Assembly (NCBI RefSeq): GCF_900185715.1
Contig: NZ_FYAS01000015.1
Location: forward strand, 1 to 64,000
DNA: 64,000 nt
DNA from: Allobosea sp. CS1GBMeth4
Lineage (GTDB): Bacteria; Pseudomonadota; Alphaproteobacteria; Rhizobiales; Beijerinckiaceae
Direction: 5' to 3'
In this document: positions 43,083-49,168 of the stretch, piece by piece
How positions within the stretch are numbered: the stretch's first letter is position 1
How the letters are laid out: each line of letters opens with the position of its first letter
Program-made: the position numbers and the translations under genes
The notes under the pieces: model-generated
Databases searched by the model: none
The model's input: only the letters and a program-made list of their open reading frames with translations
What the model was told of the DNA's origin: nothing

Positions 43083-44327
43083 ATGCTTTCGGTTCGCGAC
43101 ATCGCCCGCCGCGTCGCCAATGGCGAGATCTCGGCCCATGCGGCCCTCGCCGACAGCGAGCGGCGAATCGCGGAGCGCGACGGCGATCTGCGGGCCTTTG
43201 CGGCCCGTCCCGAGACCCTTGCGCCCGGCACGGGGCCGCTCGCCGGCGTCGCGGTCGGGGTCAAGGACATCATCGACACCGCCGACCTGCCGACCGGCAT
43301 GGGCTCGCCGATCTATGACGGCTATCAGCCCCGCGCCGATGCGCCGATCGTGATGGCGCTGAAGGCGGCCGGCGCGACCGTCGCGGGCAAGACGCAGACC
43401 ACGGCATTCGCCTTCCTCGACCCGGCGCCCACGCGCAACCCGCACGATCCCTCCGCCAGCCCGGGCGGCTCCTCGGCGGGCTCGGCCGCGGCCGTCGCCG
43501 CCAGCCTCGTTCCGCTCGCGATCGGGACGCAGACCGGCGGCTCGGTGATCCGCCCCGCCGCCTATTGCGGCATCGCCGCGATCAAGCCGTCCTATGGGCT
43601 GCTGCCGACGGTCGGTGTGAAGCCCTTCTCCTGGTCGCTCGATACACTCGGCCTGATGGCGGCCGGCGCCGGCGATCTCGGCTTCGCCCTCGCCGCTCTG
43701 ACTGGCCGTCCCGATCTCGACGCGCCCCAGGCCGCGCTGGCCGGGCTGAAGCTCGGCCTCTGCCGCCAGGACTTCACCGACCGCCCCGAGCCTGCCTGCG
43801 AGGAGGCGCTGCAGCGCATTGCCGCGCTCGCCCGCAAGGGCGGCGCCGCCGTGCTGGATCTGACGACGCCGCCCGAGCTCGCCGCCACCTTCCATGCCCA
43901 CGGCCCGCTGCAGAACTGGGAGGCGACGCAGGCGCTCGCCTGGGAATACGCCCGTCATCGCGACGAGCTGCCGCCGAAGCTGCGCGCCTATCTCGACGAG
44001 GCTCGCGCGACCACGCCGCGTGACTACGACCTGGCGCGGGCCACCGCCCGGCGTGGGCGGCAGGCGGCCGAGCGCTGGTTCGCGGAGGTCGACCTCGTGC
44101 TGACCTATGCCGCGCCGGGCGAGGCGCCGGAAACCCTCGCCTCGACCGGCGACTCCAAGTTCAACCGGCTCTGGACCTTGCTCGGCACGCCCTGCCTGAC
44201 CGTGCCGCTGATGCGCGGCCCGCGCGGTCTGCCGGTCTCGTTCCAGCTCGTCGGACGCTTCGGTGACGACGCCCGCGTCATCGCCGCGGCCCGTGCGCTC
44301 GAGCGCCTGATCCTGATGCCGGGGTGA
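43083..44327 (+). CDS. Amidase signature family enzyme
   Basis: A 414-residue hydrolase of the amidase signature family. The Ser-cisSer-Lys triad region is visible: GVAVGVKDIIDTADLPTGMG (Lys), SPGGSSAGSAAAVAASLVPL, and IGTQTGGSVIRPAAYCGIAA (nucleophile serine). It also has KPSYGLLPTVGVKPFSWSLD. It should hydrolyse an amide or ureido bond. As the last gene of the IclR-facing operon it may release ammonia or a carboxylate from the imported substrate. The ATG follows GGACAGGCTC. Confidence 0.94.
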   Translation: MLSVRDIARRVANGEISAHAALADSERRIAERDGDLRAFAARPETLAPGTGPLAGVAVGVKDIIDTADLPTGMGSPIYDGYQPRADAPIVMALKAAGATVAGKTQTTAFAFLDPAPTRNPHDPSASPGGSSAGSAAAVAASLVPLAIGTQTGGSVIRPAAYCGIAAIKPSYGLLPTVGVKPFSWSLDTLGLMAAGAGDLGFALAALTGRPDLDAPQAALAGLKLGLCRQDFTDRPEPACEEALQRIAALARKGGAAVLDLTTPPELAATFHAHGPLQNWEATQALAWEYARHRDELPPKLRAYLDEARATTPRDYDLARATARRGRQAAERWFAEVDLVLTYAAPGEAPETLASTGDSKFNRLWTLLGTPCLTVPLMRGPRGLPVSFQLVGRFGDDARVIAAARALERLILMPG

Positions 44328-44609
44328 CGAGATTTCGGCGAGATCTGGGCGCTGGTCCCGCATGGGACAATATTGCATTGCAACAACTCGGGTTCGATTG
44401 TGGCAAGACAGTTTTGTCTCTCTCTTTTCTGTACTAAAAGCTCCTCTCGAAAAGGTCTTGTTCGGAACTATCCACAAAGCAGGTCAATGCTTTAACCGCC
44501 AATTAAGAATGCTTCTCTGCTCCGGCTCGGCATGCGGCGCCATAGCCACTTGCAGTGTCCGCGCATTCTGCTAGCTTTCGTGTCAGGTCAATGACAAAGG
44601 AGGGTTCTC
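44328..44609. other. AT-richer intergenic segment
   Basis: This 282-base gap is clearly lower in GC than its surroundings (TTTTGTCTCTCTCTTTTCTG, CCGCCAATTAAGAATGC). It contains a CtrA-like site (44492), two direct copies of CAGGTCAATG (44480 and 44584), and a small inverted repeat TGTCA/TGACA around the second copy. An open frame at 44362-44574 has no homology I recognise and no Shine-Dalgarno. The segment looks regulatory. Confidence 0.6.
44492..44506. promoter_or_regulatory. CtrA-like binding site upstream of the 27-residue peptide
   Basis: TTAA (44492-44495), seven bases CCGCCAA, TTAA (44503-44506) matches TTAA-N7-TTAA. It is about 104 bases upstream of the small ORF. One of two such sites noticed in the window; in GC-rich DNA these are rare by chance, but the local segment is AT-richer. 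Confidence 0.45.
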
Positions 44610-44693
44610 ATGAACCTCGCGCTAAGTCTCGACCGGTTGGCCATGGGAGCGGCATTCGTGCTGCTTCTGGCGATCGTGATCGGAGCGTTCTGA
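44610..44693 (+). CDS. 27-residue single-helix membrane peptide
   Basis: ATG at 44610 is preceded by AAAGGAGGG, the strongest Shine-Dalgarno in the window. The peptide MNLALSLDRLAMGAAFVLLL continues AIVIGAF and stops at TGA 44691-44693. It consists of a short amphipathic start and one membrane helix. A hairpin terminator follows 48 bases later. The combination of an ideal ribosome site, an upstream regulatory segment and a dedicated terminator argues that it is expressed. I do not know the function; it is far below usual gene-calling limits. Confidence 0.68.
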   Translation: MNLALSLDRLAMGAAFVLLLAIVIGAF

Positions 44694-44740
44694 CGGGGAA
44701 GTCAGTCTCGAGTCGAAAGACCCTTTAAGCCATTTGGAGA

Positions 44741-44775
44741 GCGTCGCCGGAGAGGCCCGGCGGCGCTTTTCCTTT
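44741..44775 (+). terminator. Intrinsic terminator after the 27-residue peptide
   Basis: GCGTCGCCGG (44741-44750) pairs with CCGGCGGCGC (44757-44766) with one G-U pair, a 6-base loop, and TTTTCCTTT afterwards. It lies before the end of the convergent small secreted protein. Confidence 0.85.
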
Positions 44776-44789
44776 GGAGCCGAGGCCGC

Positions 44790-45098
44790 TCAGCTCTCCG
44801 GGCAGGGCGTCTCGCTCACATCCCAGGACATCATGTTGATGACGCGGCCGCAGACGGCGAGGCGGCGGCCCATCGTGGTGCGGATGCAGGCCATGCTGCC
44901 TTCCGCGATCTTCTTGCCGTCGTTCCAGCAATAGCAATAGGGTTCCGGTGCCTGCGCCTGGCGAGGCCTGTCGAGCGCGACCGCTCGGTCCTGCGCCAGA
45001 GCGGGATCATGCGGCAGCGTCAGGGGCGTCGCGGCCAGCGCCGGGATCAGCAGCGCCGCCGCGCCGGAGCAGGATAGCCTCCGAGGGCGTCGGATCAT
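44790..45098 (-). CDS. Small secreted cysteine-rich protein
   Basis: A 102-residue protein with a basic, hydrophobic signal region (RRLSCSGAAALLIPALAATP) probably cleaved near ALAQD. The mature part has five cysteines (PYCYCWNDGKKIAEGSMACI, RLAVCGRVINMMSW, SETPCPES), likely disulfide-bonded, and no family I can name. The ATG at 45096-45098 follows GAGCC. It is divergent from the Tim44-domain gene. Function unknown. Confidence 0.72.
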   Translation of the reverse strand: MIRRPRRLSCSGAAALLIPALAATPLTLPHDPALAQDRAVALDRPRQAQAPEPYCYCWNDGKKIAEGSMACIRTTMGRRLAVCGRVINMMSWDVSETPCPES

Positions 45099-45276
45099 GG
45101 CTCGCTCCCGTCGCCTCGTGGGCGTAACGAGACTGTCACGATAGCACAGGAAAGCTGGCGGCCAAACGTCGGGGGGACGGATCTGTCCTGCGGACCGGGC
45201 CGGGCTCTCCTTGCGAAAGTTGTACGACCCGACCATATTTCGGGTCCAGTGAGCCATCCGGGCTCCGGGAGGAACC

Positions 45277-46236
45277 ATGTCTCTGATTTCGCTCGCCCGT
45301 CGCGGACGTGCAATCGCCCTCATCGCCGGCGCTCTGCTGCTGGTCCCGATCATCGCCGAGGCCGCCCCGGGCGGCCGCAGCTTCGGCAGCCGCGGCTCGC
45401 GCAGCCAGTCGCAAGTCGCGCCGACGCCGACCGCGCCCGGCTCCTCGTTCCAGCGCAACCAGACGCAGGCACCCGGCCCGTCGGCTGCGGCTCCGGCCGC
45501 CGGTGCCGGCGCGGCCGCCGCGCAGGCGGCGCGCCCGTCCATGGCCCGCAGCCTGATGATGGGCGTCGCCGGCGGTCTGCTCGGTGCCGGCCTGTTCGGC
45601 CTGCTCTCGGGCGCCGGATTCGGCGGCCTCGCCGGCCTGCTCGGCCTGCTCTTCCAGGTCGCGCTGATCGGCGGCCTGATCTGGCTGGCGCTGCGCCTGT
45701 TCCGTCGCCGCAGCGAGCCTCAGCTGGCTGGCGTCGGCGCGCCGCTCGGCCGTCAGGCCTATCAGCCGCAGGCGGCCCCGGCGATGGCCGGTCTTGGCGG
45801 TGGTGCCGCCGCGGCCGCGAAGCCGGTCGAGTTCGAGCTGCAAGGAGCCGATTACGGCGCCTTCGAGCGCCTGCTCGCCGAAGTGCAGACCGCGATCTCC
45901 AACGAGAACGTCGCGCGCCTGCGCCAGATCACGACGCCGGAGATCTCTGGTGCGCTCGAGGACGAGTTCGCCGAGAACGCCCGCAAGGGCCTCATCGAGA
46001 AAGCTGCCGACGTCAAGCTGCTGCAGGGTGACCTCGCCGAATCCTGGCGCGAGGACGGCTACGAGTATGCCACGGTCGCGATGCGCTTCAGCCTGCTCAC
46101 CGCCATGGTCGAGCGCAATGGCGGGCGCGTCGTCGAGGGGCACGCCACGATCCCGCGCGAGGTGACCGAGCACTGGACCTTCGTGCGCCCGCGCGGCGGC
46201 GAATGGAAGGTCGCGGCGATCCAGCCGGCCGAGTAG
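45277..46236 (+). CDS. Tim44-domain membrane protein
   Basis: A 319-residue exported protein: a signal-like N-terminus (IALIAGALLLVPIIAEAAPG), a low-complexity Ser/Ala/Pro linker, a glycine-rich hydrophobic stretch (LMMGVAGGLLGAGLFGLLSG and LLFQVALIGGLIWLALRLF) and a C-terminal Tim44-like domain (about 185-319) with DYGAFERLLAEVQTAISNEN and EHWTFVRPRGGEWKVAAIQ. Bacterial Tim44-like proteins share the fold of the mitochondrial import factor, but their role is unclear. The ATG follows GGAGGAACC. A terminator follows directly, so it is monocistronic. Confidence 0.88.
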   Translation: MSLISLARRGRAIALIAGALLLVPIIAEAAPGGRSFGSRGSRSQSQVAPTPTAPGSSFQRNQTQAPGPSAAAPAAGAGAAAAQAARPSMARSLMMGVAGGLLGAGLFGLLSGAGFGGLAGLLGLLFQVALIGGLIWLALRLFRRRSEPQLAGVGAPLGRQAYQPQAAPAMAGLGGGAAAAAKPVEFELQGADYGAFERLLAEVQTAISNENVARLRQITTPEISGALEDEFAENARKGLIEKAADVKLLQGDLAESWREDGYEYATVAMRFSLLTAMVERNGGRVVEGHATIPREVTEHWTFVRPRGGEWKVAAIQPAE

Positions 46237-46262
46237 GCCGGCGACCACGCCCGAAATCTGCG

Positions 46263-46288
46263 CGGCCGGGCTCTGCCCGGCCGTTTTT
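46263..46288 (+). terminator. Intrinsic terminator of the Tim44-domain gene
   Basis: CGGCCGGGC and GCCCGGCCG form a perfect 9-base-pair stem with a TCT loop, followed by TTTTT. Confidence 0.93.
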
Positions 46289-46372
46289 CGTTTCGACGAA
46301 CGATGAAGCGGCCTATAGGCATGTGAGCGCCGGAGTTCGGCGCCTGTCCTGGCTGCTTCGGAGCGTTTTCCC

Positions 46373-47188
46373 ATGAGCGACATGCGTCTCGTCGTCGTCG
46401 GCGCCGCCGGCCGGATGGGCCGCTCGCTGGTCAGGGCGATCCATGACGCGCCGGGCTGCGTCCTCTCCGCCGCGATCGAGCGGCCGGGCTCGCCCGCGCT
46501 CGGCCAGGATGCGGCGGTGCTGGCCGGCCTGCCCGCCAGCGGCGTCCTGGTCGGCGACGACGCGGTCGCCGCCTTCGTCGAGGCCGAGGGCGTGCTCGAC
46601 TTCACCACGCCCGACGCGACCGTCGCCTTCGCCGGCCTCGCCGCCCAGGCCCGCATCGTCCATGTCGCCGGCACCACCGGCATGGAGCCGCAGCATCTGG
46701 CGAAGCTGGAAGCGGCTTCGCGCCATGCCGCCATCATCCGCTCCGGCAATATGAGCCTCGGCGTCAATCTGCTCGCGGCGCTGGTGCGCAAGGTCGCCGC
46801 GACGCTCGGCACCGACTGGGACATCGAGATCCTCGAGATGCATCACCGCATGAAGGTCGACGCGCCTTCGGGCACCGCCGTCCTGCTCGGCGAGGCGGCG
46901 GCGCAGGGGCGCGGCGTCGATCTCGCGGAGTGCCGGGTCGCGGTGCGCGACGGTCAGGTCGGGGCGCGGCAGCCCGGCACGGTCGGCTTCGCCGCGCTCC
47001 GCGGCGGCACCGTCGTCGGCGATCACAAGGTGATCTTTGCCGGCGCGGGCGAGCGGCTCGAGCTCGCCCATGTCGCCGAGGATCGCAGCCTGTTCGCGCA
47101 GGGCGCGGTCAGGGCGGCGCTGTGGGGCCGCGGCCGCAAGCCCGGGCTCTATTCGATGGCCGACGTGCTCGGCCTCGACACAGTCTGA
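46373..47188 (+). CDS. dapB: 4-hydroxy-tetrahydrodipicolinate reductase
   Basis: A 271-residue enzyme of the lysine/meso-diaminopimelate pathway. The NAD(P) turn is [31 protein letters not shown] follows, and the catalytic site is [20 protein letters not shown] with H157, H158 and K161. It ends FARGAV-like [20 protein letters not shown]. dapE, a later step of the same pathway, is at 58.7 kb. The alkB-like gene begins within about ten bases of the stop. Confidence 0.97.
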   Translation: MSDMRLVVVGAAGRMGRSLVRAIHDAPGCVLSAAIERPGSPALGQDAAVLAGLPASGVLVGDDAVAAFVEAEGVLDFTTPDATVAFAGLAAQARIVHVAGTTGMEPQHLAKLEAASRHAAIIRSGNMSLGVNLLAALVRKVAATLGTDWDIEILEMHHRMKVDAPSGTAVLLGEAAAQGRGVDLAECRVAVRDGQVGARQPGTVGFAALRGGTVVGDHKVIFAGAGERLELAHVAEDRSLFAQGAVRAALWGRGRKPGLYSMADVLGLDTV

Positions 47189-47196
47189 GTGCTGCG

Positions 47197-47820
47197 GTGG
47201 CTGCGCTCGCCGTCGCGCCCGGCGTGACGCATTGGCCGGACTATCTCGACGCGGCCGAGCAGGCGGCGCTGATCGCCGATCTGCGCGAGGCGGCGCGGCA
47301 GGCGCCCTTCTACACGCCGCGCATGCCGAAGACCGGAAAGCCTTTCTCCGTCAGAATGACCAATTGCGGCGTGCTCGGCTGGATCTCCGACGAGCGCGGC
47401 TATCGCTACCAGCCGCTGCATCCGCAGACCGGCGCACCCTGGCCGCCGATCCCCGAGCGGCTGCTGCGCGCCTGGCGGGAACTCGCGGGCTACTCGCACC
47501 CGCCCGAGGCCTGCCTGGTCAATTTCTACGAGCCGACGGCTAGGATGGGCCTGCATCAGGACCGCGACGAGGCGGAATTCGACGCGCCGGTGCTGTCGCT
47601 CTCGCTCGGCGACACCGCGATCTTCCGCATCGGCGGCACCAGTCGTGGCGGCAAGACGCTCTCGCTGAAGCTGGCCTCGGGCGATGCGCTCGCCTTCGGC
47701 GGGCCGGCGCGGCTCGCCTATCACGGCATCGACCGCATCCTCGCGGGCTCGTCGAGCCTGCTGCCGCAGCCGGGGCGGATCAATTTGACGCTGCGCAGGG
47801 TGACGAAGCCGTCAGGGTGA
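47197..47820 (+). CDS. alkB: AlkB-family Fe(II)/2-oxoglutarate dioxygenase (DNA demethylase)
   Basis: AlkB oxidatively removes methyl groups from 1-methyladenine and 3-methylcytosine. Iron ligands are H and D in GLHQDRDEAEFD and the distal H in RLAYHGIDRILAGSSS; the 2-oxoglutarate arginine is in RINLTLRRV. CLVNFYEPTARMGLHQD and SLSLGDTAIFRIGG are AlkB hallmarks. The start is uncertain: GTG 47197 gives 207 residues (E. coli AlkB has 216) just after the dapB stop. Its 3' end overlaps the convergent channel gene by nine bases. Confidence 0.92.
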   Translation: MAALAVAPGVTHWPDYLDAAEQAALIADLREAARQAPFYTPRMPKTGKPFSVRMTNCGVLGWISDERGYRYQPLHPQTGAPWPPIPERLLRAWRELAGYSHPPEACLVNFYEPTARMGLHQDRDEAEFDAPVLSLSLGDTAIFRIGGTSRGGKTLSLKLASGDALAFGGPARLAYHGIDRILAGSSSLLPQPGRINLTLRRVTKPSG

Positions 47821-48441
47821 ATTCCCCCGCTCGTCCCCCGGCAGTTTCGGGAACGACCAGCCGAGCAGGAGCGAGCCGGCGCGCAGGCCGAAGCCGGCGG
47901 CGAGGCCGCCCAGCATGACGAGCCGCGGATCGAGCCCGGTCTGCGCCAGACCGACCGTCGCGGCGGCGCCGGCCGCCGCCGCGGTGACGTAGAAGTCCCG
48001 GCTCCACAGCAGCATCGGCCGGTCGCCGGCGAGGATGTCGCGGATGATGCCGCCGAAGGTCGCGGTCACCGCGCCGAAGGCGATCGCCGACAGCGCGGGA
48101 ACGCCGGCCGCCAGCCCCTTCTGCGCCCCGACCACGGCGAAGAGCGCGAGCCCGGCGGCATCGGCCCAGATCAGCAGGCGCGCGGCGCCCCAGCCGTCGA
48201 GCATGCCGGGCCGGGCATAGGCGACCGCCCAGGCGGCGAGGGCGACGGTCGCGCACAGCATCACGTCGGCCGGCGCCTCGATCCAGAAGACGCGCCGGTC
48301 GAGCAGGAGATCGCGCAGGGTGCCGCCGCCGACGCCGGTGACGGTGGCGAGCAGGATGAAGCCGAACGGGTCCATGCGCTTGCGGGCGGCGACCAGCGCC
48401 CCGGTCAGGGCGAAGACGACGACGCCCGCGGCTTCGAGCAC
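47812..48441 (-). CDS. TRIC-type (UPF0126/YicG-like) cation channel family membrane protein
   Basis: A 209-residue membrane protein made of two three-helix repeats plus a seventh helix. Each repeat has the glycine-rich kink: ATVTGVGGGTLRDLLLDRRV and FGAVTATFGGIIRDILAGDR. These GGGxxRD signatures define the bacterial TRIC/UPF0126 family, whose members form potassium-permeable trimers. It follows grpE by three bases on the minus strand, so the two are probably cotranscribed. Confidence 0.94.
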   Translation of the reverse strand: MLEAAGVVVFALTGALVAARKRMDPFGFILLATVTGVGGGTLRDLLLDRRVFWIEAPADVMLCATVALAAWAVAYARPGMLDGWGAARLLIWADAAGLALFAVVGAQKGLAAGVPALSAIAFGAVTATFGGIIRDILAGDRPMLLWSRDFYVTAAAAGAAATVGLAQTGLDPRLVMLGGLAAGFGLRAGSLLLGWSFPKLPGDERGNSP

Positions 48442-48444
48442 CTG

Positions 48445-49068
48445 TCAGGTCGCCGGCTTGTCGCCGGCATCGGCAGCCGGGGCATCGGAGCCGTCGGCAG
48501 CCGGCCTGGGCGCGCCGGCCGAGACGCCGACCAGCGCCGGGCGCAGCACGCGCTCGCCGATCTTGTAGCCGGTTTGCACCACCTTCGAGACCAGGCCCTT
48601 GGCGATCGCCGCGTCGGGCGCCTCGAACATCGCCTGGTGCAGGTTCGGGTCGAATTTCTCGCCCTGCGGGTCGATCTTGCGGACGCCATGGCGTTCCAGC
48701 GTCTTCAGCAGCTCGCGCTCGGTCAGCTCGACGCCCTCGACTACGGCCTGCAGCGCGTTGTCGGCAGCGGCGCGGGCCGCCTCCGGCACGCTCTCCAGCG
48801 CGCGGCGCAGATTGTCCGCCGAGCCGAGCAGGTCGCGGGCGAAGCTGGTCACGGCATAGGCTTTCGCATCCGCGATCTCGCGTTCGGTGCGGCGGCGCAG
48901 ATTCTCCATCTCGGCCAGGGTGCGCAGCAGCTTGTCCTTGAGGTCGTCGCGCTCGGCCTCGAGCAGGGCGAGCGGATCGGGCGAGGCGGTCTCGTTCGCG
49001 TTCGCGCCGGCCGCGTCCTGGCTCTCGGTCTCCGGCTTCGGATCGTCCTTCGCAGGGTTCTGCGTCAT
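48445..49068 (-). CDS. grpE: Nucleotide exchange factor GrpE
   Basis: A 207-residue DnaK cochaperone that releases ADP. It has a disordered acidic N-terminus, a long helix (LEAERDDLKDKLLRTLAEME then NLRRRTEREIADAKAYAV), and the C-terminal beta domain with GEKFDPNLHQAMFEAPD and VVQTGYKIGERVLRPALVGV. It is unlinked from dnaKJ. I use ATG 49068; in-frame ATGs at 49092 and 49095 are possible. A possible RpoH promoter lies about 75 bases upstream. Confidence 0.95.
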   Translation of the reverse strand: MTQNPAKDDPKPETESQDAAGANANETASPDPLALLEAERDDLKDKLLRTLAEMENLRRRTEREIADAKAYAVTSFARDLLGSADNLRRALESVPEAARAAADNALQAVVEGVELTERELLKTLERHGVRKIDPQGEKFDPNLHQAMFEAPDAAIAKGLVSKVVQTGYKIGERVLRPALVGVSAGAPRPAADGSDAPAADAGDKPAT

Positions 49069-49139
49069 TCCATCATCCCAATCGTTGCTCATCATGCGGC
49101 ATGGCGGCGTGACCTTCCGGCACACCGGCTTCGCCGCCG

Positions 49140-49168
49140 ATATCGGGCTTCGGCGGGTCGAAATCAAG
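49140..49168 (-). promoter_or_regulatory. Possible RpoH promoter of grpE
   Basis: On the minus strand CTTG (49168-49165) is followed after 18 bases by CCGATAT (49146-49140), one mismatch from CYTATNT. Its spacing is within one base of the dnaK promoter here. The -35 overlaps the glnD stop codon. Confidence 0.42.

Noticed and set aside
44362..44574. A 70-codon plus-strand frame in the AT-richer segment
   Set aside because: No Shine-Dalgarno, no recognisable pattern, and it covers the CtrA-like box and repeats; a regulatory reading is more consistent.
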